The notes below the pieces were generated by a model. The model searched no databases. It saw only the letters and a program-made list of their open reading frames with translations, and had not been told where the DNA came from. Below are positions 34,791-43,666 of a stretch of 64,000 nucleotides of DNA, piece after piece. This DNA comes from Salipiger bermudensis (GTDB lineage: Bacteria; Pseudomonadota; Alphaproteobacteria; Rhodobacterales; Rhodobacteraceae), in the NCBI RefSeq assembly GCF_020171625.1, contig NZ_JAIUZY010000006.1, positions 62,001 through 126,000 of the forward strand, read 5' to 3'. Position 1 is the first letter of the stretch. The number at the start of each line of letters is the position of its first letter. Made by a program: the position numbers and the translations under genes.

Positions 34791-36677
34791 TCAGCTCTCC
34801 ATGGTCAGGGTCTGGTAGATGTCGGGCAGGGCGCCGGGCAGGCGTTCCGGGTGCGGCAGCAGGGTAAAGCCGGCGCGGCCGAAGATGCGGGCGAACCAGT
34901 CCTGCCCGTCGGCATCGACGATCACGCCATGCACCGCCTGCCCGAGCGCGCGGGCCTCGCGAACCGCCATGCGGCTGTCCTCGATGCCGTGCTGGCCCTC
35001 GTAGTGGTCGAGGTCATTGGGCTTGCCGTCGGTCAGCACCAGCAGCAGACGGCGGGTGGCGCCCTCCTCGGCGAGCTGGGCCGAGACGTGCCGGATCGCG
35101 GTGCCGAGCCGCGTGTAGTGGCCCGGTGTCAGCCCGCCGATCCGCGCCGTGACCGCCGAGGACATCGGCTCCTCGAAGGTCTTGCAGCGGTGCACGAACA
35201 CCCGGTCGCGGCGCAGAGAGGAAAAGCCCCAGATGCCCAGCCGGTCGCCGGCGGTGTCGATGCCCTGCGCGAGGGCGGCGAGCGCCTCGCGCGCGACCTC
35301 AATCACCGAGGTTTCGCCGATGGCGGCCTCGGTCGAGCGGGAGCAGTCCATCAGGATGGCCACGGACAGGTCACGCGCCATCGGGCGGCTCGATTGCCAG
35401 ACCCGGTCGCTGCCCTCGTGGCCGCAGGCGATGTCGGTGCGCGAGGTGACGACCGCATCGAGGTCCAGATCGTCGCCGTCGACCTGCCGGGGCAGCATCA
35501 CGCGGCGGGGATGCAGCGGCGCGAACTGGCGCTTCACCCGGGCAACGAGTTTCGGGTCCGGGGCATAGCTGTGGCGCGGTTTCGCCTCTGCCTCGAGCAC
35601 GCGGGCATGGGCCGGCATGTAGGCGCCGCTGCGGCGGTTCCATTCGGGATAGACATAGGTGCCGGCGAGCCGCTCGTGCTCGGCGTCCTGCGGCGAGAGG
35701 TCCAGCGACAGCCGCAGCCGCGTCGCGGCGCGTTTCAGGGTCTGCGACAGGCTCAGGTGGTCCTGATCCTCGGCGGCCTTGGCGGCGTTGTCCTGATCGT
35801 CGTCATCCACCATCCGGTTCAGGTTGAGGCTCTCCGCCCAGGACATGATGGTCTCGAAGCGGTGGATGATGAAGCTGTCGTTGCGGTTGGCCTGGTCGCG
35901 CTCCTCGCGGCGGGCGTCCTTGCGGGTCGCCACCGCCATGGCGGCGCCCGGGTTCTGCGGGTCGTCGGGCGCGCCCTTGCCGGTCTTCAAGTCGTGCCGC
36001 AGGCGCAGCCAGATCGGCACCGGCGCATAGCTGCGATAGCCCCGCGGCGCCGGGCAGGTGACGCACTCGCGCGCGTCCGAGGGGCCTGCGAGCTGGTCGA
36101 GGATCAGGCGTTCGAGCCCCGCCTCGCAGCGCGGCAGGCCGCTGCGCCGGCGCGTCTGCACGATGTGGCGGCAGAGGCTGTCATGGACCGCGCGCAGCCC
36201 CGGGCAGGCGGCATAGGCGCGGTCCGAGGCGGCGGCCAGCGCCGCGATCTCGGCACGGTCGGCGGCCAGCGGATCGGCCTCGCGCGGCGGGATGTCGACG
36301 CAGGCGGCAAGGGCCGCCAGCCAGAGATAGCAGGCGCGGTTGAGCTCGCGCGACGGGAAGCTGTCGATCACCGGAGGCAGGCGCAGGCGATCGCCGTCGA
36401 AATCGGCCACATGCGCCTTCTCGCGCGGGGTGCCGATGCGGCGGATGCGGTCGGGGCGGTGATCCGAGGTGACGAGCGGGGCGGGGGTGACCTCCACCCC
36501 CGCGCTGCCGCCAAGCGCCCGGAAGAGCGTCGCGGCGGAGCGGTGCATCTCCGCGAAGGTCACGGCGCGGGCGGCATCGCCCCCCGCCGCGCCCCACCGC
36601 GAGGCCATGTCGTGCCAGAGATTGCCGACGGTTTCCTCCGGTTCCATCAGGTCGAGAACGTGCAGCATCGTCGTCAC
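34791..36677 (-). CDS. norD: Nitric oxide reductase activation protein NorD
   Basis: Cytoplasmic protein of 628 residues needed to activate NorBC, with a C-terminal von Willebrand A domain. The MIDAS is seen as ILMDCSRSTEAA (DxSxS-type, near 425-436) with TDGKPNDLDHY later (near 550). The N-terminal two thirds carry a charged segment (DDDDQDNAAKAAEDQ). It works with the MoxR-type ATPase NorQ, whose gene overlaps by 4 bases (36674-36677). Length is normal for NorD. Confidence 0.93.
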   Translation of the reverse strand: MTTMLHVLDLMEPEETVGNLWHDMASRWGAAGGDAARAVTFAEMHRSAATLFRALGGSAGVEVTPAPLVTSDHRPDRIRRIGTPREKAHVADFDGDRLRLPPVIDSFPSRELNRACYLWLAALAACVDIPPREADPLAADRAEIAALAAASDRAYAACPGLRAVHDSLCRHIVQTRRRSGLPRCEAGLERLILDQLAGPSDARECVTCPAPRGYRSYAPVPIWLRLRHDLKTGKGAPDDPQNPGAAMAVATRKDARREERDQANRNDSFIIHRFETIMSWAESLNLNRMVDDDDQDNAAKAAEDQDHLSLSQTLKRAATRLRLSLDLSPQDAEHERLAGTYVYPEWNRRSGAYMPAHARVLEAEAKPRHSYAPDPKLVARVKRQFAPLHPRRVMLPRQVDGDDLDLDAVVTSRTDIACGHEGSDRVWQSSRPMARDLSVAILMDCSRSTEAAIGETSVIEVAREALAALAQGIDTAGDRLGIWGFSSLRRDRVFVHRCKTFEEPMSSAVTARIGGLTPGHYTRLGTAIRHVSAQLAEEGATRRLLLVLTDGKPNDLDHYEGQHGIEDSRMAVREARALGQAVHGVIVDADGQDWFARIFGRAGFTLLPHPERLPGALPDIYQTLTMES

Positions 36678-37468
36678 CCGTAGATCACGGCGGCGAGGTC
36701 GCGCAGCGCCTGTTGCGTGTCCGGCTCGTCGCTGAGAGGCTCGATGATCGCGGCCTCGAGCGCGCGGTCCACCGACATGCCCCCGGCGATCATCGTCGCG
36801 GCGTAGATCAGCAGGCGGGTCGAGACCCCTTCCTCGAGATCCATCCCCGACAGGCCGCGGATCTTGCCCGCGAGCCGCACCAGCGCGGTGGTGCGGGCCG
36901 CGTCGAGGCCGCTTTCGCGCGCCACCACCGGGATTTCCACCTCGGGCGACGGGAAGTCGAAGCCAATGGAGAGAAAGCGCTGCCGGGTTGAGGGCTTCAG
37001 CTTTTTCAGAATGTTCTGATAGCCGGGGTTGTAGCTCGCCACGAGCATGAAGGAGGCAGGCGCGTGCAGCTCCTCGCCGGTGCGGTCGATCACCAGACGA
37101 CGGCGGTCGTCGGTGAGCGGGTGCAGCACGACGGTCACGTCCCTGCGGGCCTCGACCACCTCGTCGAGATAGCAGATCCCGCCCTCGCGCACGGCCCGGG
37201 TCAGGGGGCCGTCCACCCAGACGGTTTCGCCGCCCTTGAGCAGGTAGCGCCCGATCAGGTCGGCGGCGGAGAGGTCGTCATGGCAGGCCACGGTGTGCAA
37301 GGGCAGCTCGAGCCGCGCCGCCATGTGTTCGACGAAGCGCGTCTTGCCGCAGCCGGTGGGCCCCTTCAGAAGAAGGGGCAGACCGTTGGCATGGGCCGTC
37401 TCGAACACCGTGCACTCGTCGGCGGCGGCCTGGTAGAACGGCAGGCGGGGGGGTTGAATGTCTTTCAT
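36674..37468 (-). CDS. norQ: NorQ, MoxR-family AAA+ ATPase
   Basis: A 264-residue CbbQ/NirQ/NorQ ATPase that remodels or metallates the NO reductase. Walker A is GPTGCGKT (about 35-42), Walker B is ICYLDEVVEAR (about 95-105), sensor 1 is in LVASYNPGY (about 140-148), and a CbbQ C-terminal domain follows. It lies 3 bases after norB and overlaps norD. Confidence 0.94.
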   Translation of the reverse strand: MKDIQPPRLPFYQAAADECTVFETAHANGLPLLLKGPTGCGKTRFVEHMAARLELPLHTVACHDDLSAADLIGRYLLKGGETVWVDGPLTRAVREGGICYLDEVVEARRDVTVVLHPLTDDRRRLVIDRTGEELHAPASFMLVASYNPGYQNILKKLKPSTRQRFLSIGFDFPSPEVEIPVVARESGLDAARTTALVRLAGKIRGLSGMDLEEGVSTRLLIYAATMIAGGMSVDRALEAAIIEPLSDEPDTQQALRDLAAVIYG

Positions 37469-37471
37469 CGA

Positions 37472-38827
37472 TCACTCTCCCGGAACGGCCGCGTCTTTGA
37501 TCACGGGGCCGGGTTTGACCACCTCGCGGCGCACCACGAGCATGGCGTAGATGAACAGGATCGCGCCGATGACCACCGCGACACCCGAGCCGAAGCGCAT
37601 CACGTAGAACAGGCCGAGCTGGTCCTGAACGTCCATGTAATAGTCGCCCACGATGCGCTGCATGTGCGTCTGGATGGTGCCGGCGAAGGTCAGCGTGAAG
37701 GTCATGAAGGCCATGCCGCCGGTCATCAGCCAGAAAGAGGCCATGTTGAGCACCTGGTTATACGGTGCGCGGCCCTTCAGCACCGGCATCGCGTAGCTGA
37801 ACATCGCGAGGTTGAGCGCGACATAGGCCCCGTAGAAGGAGAGGTGTCCGTGCGCCGCGGTGATCTGCGTGCCGTGGGTGTAGAAGTTCACCCCGTGCAG
37901 CGTGTGCAGGAACCCCCAGACGCCCGCACCGAAGAACGCGACGGTGCTTGACCCGAGCGACCACAGCAGCGCGGCCTTGTTGGGGTGGTTCTTGCGCCCC
38001 TTCCACACCATGATGACGGCGAAGGACATCATCGCGAAGAACGGCACCACCTCGAAGGTCGAGAAGATCGAGCCGATCCACTGCCAGTATCCGGGCGTGC
38101 CGATCCAGTAGAAGTGGTGCCCGGTGCCGAGGATGCCCGAGAACAGCGCGGTGGCGACGATGACATAGAGCCACTTCTCGATCACCTCGCGGTCCACGCC
38201 CGTGAGTTTCAGCATCAGGAAGCCGAGGATCGCGGCCATCACGAGCTCCCAGGTCGCCTCGACCCAGAGGTGCACGACGAACCACCAGTACATCTTGTCG
38301 AGCGACAGGTTGTCGGGGTTGATGAAGGCGAAGACCCAGAGCAGGCAGAGCAGCCAGAGCCCCATCATCAGGATGTTGGTGATGGCGGTCTTGCGCCCGG
38401 CAAGGAAGGTCAGCGAGAGGTTTACGAGGAAGATCACCGCCGCCACGAGGATGCCGACCTTGACCCAGAGCGGCTGCTCGAGAAACTCGCGCCCGCCATG
38501 GATGCCCACGAGGTAGGACCCCACCGCCCCAAGCGTGCCGACCACGAGGATCGCCAGCTGGAGGTAGGCCAGCTTGACCGAGAATATCTCGCGCTCGCTT
38601 TCCTCGGGCACGAGGTAGTAGGCCGCGCCGAAGAAGCCCAGCAGCAGCCAGACGATCAACGCGTTGGTGTGGATCATCCGCACGATGTTGAAGGGCAGAA
38701 CCTCGGACAGCGTGTTGGGCGAGACGTAGATCCAGCCCAGCAGCAGCCCGCCCAGCACCTGGATGGCGAACAGGCCCATCGCCGCGATGAAATAGGCGTA
38801 GGCCACCTTTTGCGATTGGTATTTCAT
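37472..38827 (-). CDS. norB: Nitric oxide reductase cytochrome b subunit
   Basis: Catalytic subunit of cNOR, 451 residues and about 12 membrane helices, reducing 2 NO to N2O at a haem b3/FeB centre. Landmarks are RMIHTNALIVW (low-spin haem His), HLWVEATWELVMAA (FeB-site His and the catalytic Glu), GTGHHFYWIG (two FeB His) and THGTQITAAHGHLSFYGAY (haem b and b3 His). There is no quinol-oxidase N-terminal extension, which agrees with the separate norC. Second gene of norCBQD. Confidence 0.96.
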   Translation of the reverse strand: MKYQSQKVAYAYFIAAMGLFAIQVLGGLLLGWIYVSPNTLSEVLPFNIVRMIHTNALIVWLLLGFFGAAYYLVPEESEREIFSVKLAYLQLAILVVGTLGAVGSYLVGIHGGREFLEQPLWVKVGILVAAVIFLVNLSLTFLAGRKTAITNILMMGLWLLCLLWVFAFINPDNLSLDKMYWWFVVHLWVEATWELVMAAILGFLMLKLTGVDREVIEKWLYVIVATALFSGILGTGHHFYWIGTPGYWQWIGSIFSTFEVVPFFAMMSFAVIMVWKGRKNHPNKAALLWSLGSSTVAFFGAGVWGFLHTLHGVNFYTHGTQITAAHGHLSFYGAYVALNLAMFSYAMPVLKGRAPYNQVLNMASFWLMTGGMAFMTFTLTFAGTIQTHMQRIVGDYYMDVQDQLGLFYVMRFGSGVAVVIGAILFIYAMLVVRREVVKPGPVIKDAAVPGE

Positions 38828-38849
38828 TGATGTGTCTCCTGTTTCCCGA

Positions 38850-39302
38850 TCAGCCGGCGTCGTTCGGCGGCCAGTTCTGGGTGTCGGTCTGATCGGCCCA
38901 GCGGAGGAATTCCGCGAGCGCGCGCATCTCCTCGTCGGTGATCTCGAAGGACGGCATCTGGCGGCGCCCCTCGATGCCGGAGGGTTGGGCCTTCATCCAG
39001 CCGTCGAGGATCTCGTAGGCCAGTTCGGGATCCTCGGTGGCGCCCCAGCGGGTCATCACGTTGCCGAGTTCCGGGGCGAAATAGGCGCCCTCGCCGTGAA
39101 GGGTGTGGCAGTTGATGCAGGAATGGCGTTCCCAGACGTGCTTGCCGTGGCGGACCTCGTCGGTGAGTTCCATCCCGGCGGTCGCGGTCTGGGTGATGTG
39201 GCGGTGGCTTTGCGCGGTCAGGGCCACGAACACGACCACGAAGAAGATGGATCCTCCGTAGAACACGTTCCTGGCCCGCGCTTTGGTGAGTATTTCTGAC
39301 AT
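38850..39302 (-). CDS. norC: Nitric oxide reductase cytochrome c subunit
   Basis: Membrane-anchored monohaem cytochrome c of 150 residues. An N-terminal helix (about 12-31) anchors it; the haem motif is CINCHTLHGEGAYFAPELG (CxxCH) and the axial Met is in RRQMPSFEI. ATG at 39300-39302 is chosen because it starts directly before the anchor. It heads the operon norCBQD and is preceded by an NnrR-type box 63 bases upstream. Confidence 0.95.
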   Translation of the reverse strand: MSEILTKARARNVFYGGSIFFVVVFVALTAQSHRHITQTATAGMELTDEVRHGKHVWERHSCINCHTLHGEGAYFAPELGNVMTRWGATEDPELAYEILDGWMKAQPSGIEGRRQMPSFEITDEEMRALAEFLRWADQTDTQNWPPNDAG

Positions 39303-39364
39303 GTCGCGGTCCCGACGATTTATTGCGGATACGCGAGACCTAAGGGGAGCTGTCCGGTCGCTTG

Positions 39365-39378
39365 TTGTGTCAGCGCAA
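39365..39378. promoter_or_regulatory. NnrR-type box between norC and the DUF1858 gene
   Basis: TTGTG-TCAG-CGCAA, centred at 39371.5, one base from TTGCG-N4-CGCAA. A class II start would fall near 39330 for norC (28-base leader) and near 39413 for the divergent small gene (14-base leader), so one box may serve both. Confidence 0.8.
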
Positions 39379-39426
39379 AGAACTTGGCGAAAGCCGCGGG
39401 CAGGGTGGCGGGGAAAGGACTTCTTT

Positions 39427-39639
39427 ATGCGCCGCCGACCGGACACCGATGATCCTGATCTGCCGCTGGCGGATCTCTTCGCGCTCTGGCCCGAGGTGGC
39501 ACGCGCGTTTCTGGACCGGGGGATGCTCTGCCCCGGCTGCCCGATCGCGCCGTTTCACACGCTCACCGAGGCCTGCCTGGAATACGATCTCGACGAAGAC
39601 ACGTTCCGAAGCGCGATCGTCTGCCGGCCGGTGCGGTGA
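39427..39639 (+). CDS. DUF1858-type small redox-disulfide protein
   Basis: A 70-residue cytoplasmic protein. LADLFALWPEVARAFLDRGM leads into LCPGCPIAPFHTLTEAC, the Cys-x-x-Cys pattern of the DUF1858 family (hybrid-cluster-associated redox disulfide domain); a further Cys lies near the C-terminus. ATG 39427 starts it; the upstream frame crosses the norC promoter and is rejected. It shares the NnrR-type box with norC, so it is likely co-induced by NO. Possible iron-sulfur or thiol role in NO defence; function is unproven. Confidence 0.8.
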   Translation: MRRRPDTDDPDLPLADLFALWPEVARAFLDRGMLCPGCPIAPFHTLTEACLEYDLDEDTFRSAIVCRPVR

Positions 39640-39662
39640 GAGTGCGCGCCAGCAGGGCGGTC

Positions 39663-40358
39663 TCAGTCGGTCGCGTTGCTGAGCACGACCAGCCGGTGCG
39701 GATCGGTGACGACGATGTGCTTTCGGGTCGACCGGACCATGCCCGCCTTCTCCCAGGCCGAGAGCAGCCGGCTCACGGTGTGGAGGGTGGTGCCGGTCAT
39801 GTCCGAGATGTTCTGGCGCGTGACCGGAAAGGCGATCTCGAGCCCCTTGTCGGTCTTTCTCCCGCTCTGGTTGACCATGCGAAGCACCGCGGCGGCCACG
39901 CGCTTTTCCACCGCCTGCGTCGCCAGTTCGGTCAGGGTTTCCTGGATCTGGCCAAGCCGCGAGCCGAGCGTCTTGTAGCTTTCCGTGGCGAAGCCCTCGT
40001 ATTTCGCAATGAACTCGGGCCAGAGCCGCACCGGCCAGGACAGCGCGATCGATTCGGCCGCCGCGACCGACGTGGCGGGGTAGGTGTCGCGCTCGAGCGC
40101 CGGGGCGATGCCGAAGAGCTGCCCGGGCGAGATATGCAGCACGATGATCTGGTCGCCGCCCGGGGTGGTGCGGATCACCCGCAGATAACCGTCCAGCAGC
40201 AGGAAGAAGCGATCGGCCTCATGGCCCTCGCGGAAAATGGCCGCGCCCTCCTCATAGCGGCGCGAACTGGCCTGATCGAGGATCTCTCGGATCTGCGATC
40301 TGCCGAGGCGCGAGAACGGCGGCAGGTCGCTCAGAAGGCTTTCATCGAGCTTCGACAC
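39663..40358 (-). CDS. nnrR: Crp/Fnr-family regulator of denitrification, NnrR-type
   Basis: Transcription activator of about 231 residues. A cyclic-nucleotide-like sensor domain (FREGHEADRFFLLLDGYLRV) is followed by a dimerisation helix and a Crp-type helix-turn-helix (VTRQNISDMTGTTLHTVSRL). The cysteines of FNR that bind an iron-sulfur cluster are absent, consistent with an NO-responsive NnrR/Dnr class. A GTG start at 40358 is preferred over TTG at 40388, which would lie inside the box at 40375-40388. It sits between norCBQD and pseudoazurin and should act on the four boxes listed here. Confidence 0.88.
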   Translation of the reverse strand: MSKLDESLLSDLPPFSRLGRSQIREILDQASSRRYEEGAAIFREGHEADRFFLLLDGYLRVIRTTPGGDQIIVLHISPGQLFGIAPALERDTYPATSVAAAESIALSWPVRLWPEFIAKYEGFATESYKTLGSRLGQIQETLTELATQAVEKRVAAAVLRMVNQSGRKTDKGLEIAFPVTRQNISDMTGTTLHTVSRLLSAWEKAGMVRSTRKHIVVTDPHRLVVLSNATD

Positions 40359-40374
40359 GTTTTGGTCCGCGAGT

Positions 40375-40388
40375 TTGATCAAGAGCAA
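40375..40388. promoter_or_regulatory. FNR/NnrR-type box upstream of pseudoazurin
   Basis: TTGAT-CAAG-AGCAA, centred at 40381.5. For the plus-strand pseudoazurin gene a class II start falls near 40423, leaving a 37-base leader. It lies immediately upstream of nnrR as well and could mediate autoregulation. Confidence 0.7.
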
Positions 40389-40459
40389 TGTTCAGACGCC
40401 CGTCTTAGACCAGAAGGGTGGCAGGCGAAACAAGCGGACAACAAAGAAAGGATGTTCCG

Positions 40460-40888
40460 ATGTTTGCGAAAATGATGATGGCCGCCGCCCTTGCTGCGAG
40501 CGCTACGGTTGCCGGTGCGGAGACCATCGAGATCGAGATGCTGAACCGCGGCGAGGCCGGTGCGATGGTCTTCGAGCCGGCCTTCGTGAAGGCGGAGGCC
40601 GGCGACGTGATCCGGTTCGTGCCCACCGACAAGGGGCACAATGCCGAGAGCATCGACGGGATGCTGCCCGAGGGGGCCGAAGCCTTCAAATCCAAGATGA
40701 ACAAGGAGTTCGAATTCACCGCCACCGAGGAGGGGCTCTACGGCGTCAAGTGCACCCCGCACTACGCCATGGGCATGGTGGCCCTGATCCAGGTCGGGGA
40801 TGCGGTGAACCTCGACGCCGCGGCTGACGTCAAACAGCGCGGAAAGTCGAAGGACCGCATGGCGGAGCTGCTTGAACAGGTCGAATGA
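40460..40888 (+). CDS. Pseudoazurin
   Basis: Periplasmic blue-copper electron carrier, 142 residues with a signal peptide (1-20, cleavage near GA-ET). Type 1 copper ligands are His in DKGHNAES and Cys, His and Met in [11 protein letters not shown]. The long basic C-terminal extension is typical of pseudoazurins. The ATG at 40460 follows AAAGGATG. It is the probable donor of electrons to NirK. Confidence 0.93.
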   Translation: MFAKMMMAAALAASATVAGAETIEIEMLNRGEAGAMVFEPAFVKAEAGDVIRFVPTDKGHNAESIDGMLPEGAEAFKSKMNKEFEFTATEEGLYGVKCTPHYAMGMVALIQVGDAVNLDAAADVKQRGKSKDRMAELLEQVE

Positions 40889-40918
40889 TCCCGCGTCCCT
40901 CGGGCGTTCGACCGATCC

Positions 40919-40943
40919 CGGGCGGTGCCGAGCGCACCGCCCG
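40919..40943 (+). terminator. Terminator after pseudoazurin
   Basis: Perfect 10-bp arms CGGGCGGTGC / GCACCGCCCG with a 5-base loop, followed by ATTGTCTT, 31 bases after the stop. Confidence 0.75.
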
Positions 40944-40969
40944 ATTGTCTTCCGGAGCGGAGGAATTCC

Positions 40970-42166
40970 ATGCCCCACCCTGAGCGTTACCGTGGCCCGG
41001 CGCTGCTGTCTTATGGCTTCCGGCCCTTCTTCCTGGCATCTGCGCTCTTCGCGCTTGTTGCGATCCCCGCTTGGTGGCTGATCTGGCGCGGAGAGATCGC
41101 AGGTGCCGGCCATTTCCTTCCCACCGACTGGCATGTGCACGAGATGGTCTTCGGCTATGGCGCCGCCGTCGTGGCCGGGTTCCTGTTCACCGCGGTGCCG
41201 AACTGGACCGGGCGCCTGCCCACCCGCGGCTGGCCGCTCGCGTTGCTTCTGGCGATCTGGCTGGCCGGACGCGTTGCGGTTGCCGGAGGTCTGAGGCTTG
41301 GTCCGATGGCGGTGGCAGCCGTCGACCAGACGTTCCTTCTCGCGGTCGCGGCGATGATCGCGCGGGAGATCGTCGCCGGCAGGAACTGGCGCAATCTCAA
41401 GGTCCTGCTGCCGGTGTCGCTCCTGTGGCTCGCCAACCTGCTGTTCCATGTCGAGGCGATGGCGGAGGGGAGCGCGGATCTCGGGCGCCGGCTGGGTCTT
41501 GCGCTGCTGATCTTCCTGATCCTGCTGATCGGCGGGCGGGTGGTGCCCAGCTTCACCCGCAACTGGCTGGTGCAGCGCGGCGCGCCCCGGTTGCCCGTGG
41601 CCTTCAACCGCTTCGATGCGCTCTGCCTCGTGTCCGGCGCGGCGGCTTTGATCGTCTGGGTGATCGCGCCTTACGGCACGGCCTGTGCGGCGCTTGGCGT
41701 GGCGGCGGCCCTCCTGCACCTGATCCGGCTTGGCCGCTGGCGGGGCGTGGCGACCTGGCGCTCACCGCTTCTGCTGATGCTGCACCTCGCCTACCTGATG
41801 GTGCCGCTCGGGTTCGCAGCGGCAGCGGCGGCGGCACTGGGTGTCGCCGGTCCGGCTGGCGCGGCGCATATCTTCGGGATCGGGGCCGTGGGCGGAATGA
41901 CCGTCGCGGTGATGATGCGCGCGACGATGGGGCATACCGGGCGCCCGCTGACGGCGGGCCCGGCACTCACCGCCGCCTTCGCGCTCGTGGTCGCCGCCTG
42001 CGCCGCGCGCGTGGCCGGCCCGGTCGTGCGATTGGGGACGCTCGATGGGATCGACCTTGCGGCGGCGCTCTGGACCGCCGGGTTCGCCCTGCTCGTCTGG
42101 CGGATTGGTCCGTGGCTTGCCCGCCCACGACTGGCACGGAAGGTGCCGAGTTCACCTCCACGCTGA
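40970..42166 (+). CDS. nnrS: NnrS family haem/copper membrane protein
   Basis: Membrane protein of 398 residues with about twelve hydrophobic helices. Conserved NnrS features are YGFRPFFLAS at the N-terminus, DWHVHEMVFGYGAA (His pair), GRVVPSFTRNW and AVMMRATMGHTGRPL. NnrS proteins are induced by NO and relieve nitrosative stress. ATG 40970 follows GGAGCGGAGG. It lies downstream of pseudoazurin behind a terminator, so it may have its own promoter. Confidence 0.92.
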   Translation: MPHPERYRGPALLSYGFRPFFLASALFALVAIPAWWLIWRGEIAGAGHFLPTDWHVHEMVFGYGAAVVAGFLFTAVPNWTGRLPTRGWPLALLLAIWLAGRVAVAGGLRLGPMAVAAVDQTFLLAVAAMIAREIVAGRNWRNLKVLLPVSLLWLANLLFHVEAMAEGSADLGRRLGLALLIFLILLIGGRVVPSFTRNWLVQRGAPRLPVAFNRFDALCLVSGAAALIVWVIAPYGTACAALGVAAALLHLIRLGRWRGVATWRSPLLLMLHLAYLMVPLGFAAAAAAALGVAGPAGAAHIFGIGAVGGMTVAVMMRATMGHTGRPLTAGPALTAAFALVVAACAARVAGPVVRLGTLDGIDLAAALWTAGFALLVWRIGPWLARPRLARKVPSSPPR

Positions 42167-42277
42167 GGCCCTGTGCCTTGGACGACGGGGGAGCGAGCGC
42201 GGCGTATGTAATGCGCCCCCGGTACAGGCCGCCCGCTCCCCCGCGCAGCGCTTTCGAGCGCGGGCCTCTGGTCAGTC

Positions 42278-42314
42278 TGGCCGACCTCGGCGCAACAGCG
42301 CGCGAGGTCGGCCA
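42278..42314. terminator. Bidirectional terminator-like hairpin between nnrS and TRAP operon
   Basis: 11-bp arms GGCCGACCTCG (42279-42289) and CGAGGTCGGCC (42303-42313) lie between the two convergent units. Confidence 0.65.
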
Positions 42315-42344
42315 AGCCGCCTCAGTGTCCCGAGGGGCCAAAGC

Positions 42345-43664
42345 TCACCCCCAGAGGCTCACCAGCCAGAAACTCAGCCCGGGCACCGCGATCAGCAGGC
42401 CGATGCGCGTGAACTCGGAGATGATGAACGGGATCGTGCCCTTAAAGATCGCCTTGGTGGGAATGTCCCGGGCGATGGCCGAGATGATGAACAGGTTCAT
42501 GCCCACCGGCGGCGTGATCATTCCGACCTCGACCACCACGAGGGTGATGATCCCGAACCAGAGTGCCTGCTGTTCCGGAAGCAATCCGAAGTCGAGGCTC
42601 ATCATCGTGGGAAAGAACACCGGCACCGTCAGGACGATCATCGACAGGCTGTCCATCACGCACCCCATCACGAGATAGAACAGGACGATGAGCAGCAGCA
42701 CGGACATCGGCGCGATCTCTGCCGCCGAGAACCAGTCCGCGAGCGTCATGGGCAGACGGGAGAGCGCGACCGCAACGTTGAAGATGTCGGCGCCGAAGAT
42801 GATGACGAAGATCATCGCGGTGGCACCGGCGGTGTCCACGAGGCTCTCGATCAGCGCGCCGAAGGTCAGCGTGCGGCTGCATATGCCGGCAAGCGCCGTG
42901 AGCACCACGCCGATGGAGGCGCCCTCCGCAGGCGTGAAGAACCCGCCGTAGATGCCCCCGAGGACGATGATGAAGATTCCGACGATATGCCAGATCTGCC
43001 GAAGGCTCGCCAACCGGGTCTTGAGCGGGGCACGGTCCTGTTTCGGGGCCGCATCCGGGAAGATCCTGACATAGACCGCGATCGCGATGATGAAGCCGAG
43101 GACGGCCAGAATTCCGGGAATGGTGGCCGCGAGGAACAGCTTCACGATGTTCTGCTCGGTCAGCAGGGCATAGATGATGAGGACGATCGACGGCGGGATG
43201 AGAATGCCCAGCGTGCCGCCTGCCGCCAGTGCGCCCGAGGACAGGGCAGGGCTGTACCTGTGCTTGCGCATCTCCGGCAGGGCGACCTTGGCCATGGTCG
43301 ATGCAGTGGCGATCGAGGAGCCGGAAATCGAGCCGAACATCGCGCAGCCGGCGACCGCCGCCATGGCGAGGCCCCCGCGCCAATGCCCGATCCACGCGTT
43401 GGACGCCGCAAACAGCGCCGAGGAGATCCCGGTCCGCGTCGCAAGGTGCCCCATGAGGATGAAGAGGGGAACGATGGCCAGATCATAGGACAGGAACTTG
43501 TCCGGCCAGGCGGTGGAGAGATAGGCCTGCAGGCTGGCAAAGCTCGACAGCGACACGTAGCCGACCGCGCCGACCACGGCCATGGCGAGGCCGATCGGCG
43601 CGCGCAACACGATCGCGACCAGAAGCACCGCGAGGAGGAGAAGAGAAAGTGTGGTGGGGTCCAA
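42345..43664 (-). CDS. TRAP transporter large permease (DctM type)
   Basis: Large membrane subunit, 439 residues. A TTG start at 43662-43664 is chosen: AGGAG lies 7 bases upstream, it is 2 bases after the small-permease stop, and the protein then begins DPTTLSLLLLAVLLVAIVLR as DctM proteins do; the ATG-initiated longer frame is the shadow of the small subunit. Conserved segments include GHWRGGLAMAAVAGCAMFGSISGSS, here seen around 95-120, LGILIPPSIVLIIYALLTEQ, and PVGMNLFIISAI near the C-terminus. Confidence 0.9.
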   Translation of the reverse strand: MDPTTLSLLLLAVLLVAIVLRAPIGLAMAVVGAVGYVSLSSFASLQAYLSTAWPDKFLSYDLAIVPLFILMGHLATRTGISSALFAASNAWIGHWRGGLAMAAVAGCAMFGSISGSSIATASTMAKVALPEMRKHRYSPALSSGALAAGGTLGILIPPSIVLIIYALLTEQNIVKLFLAATIPGILAVLGFIIAIAVYVRIFPDAAPKQDRAPLKTRLASLRQIWHIVGIFIIVLGGIYGGFFTPAEGASIGVVLTALAGICSRTLTFGALIESLVDTAGATAMIFVIIFGADIFNVAVALSRLPMTLADWFSAAEIAPMSVLLLIVLFYLVMGCVMDSLSMIVLTVPVFFPTMMSLDFGLLPEQQALWFGIITLVVVEVGMITPPVGMNLFIISAIARDIPTKAIFKGTIPFIISEFTRIGLLIAVPGLSFWLVSLWG

Positions 43665-43666
43665 GA

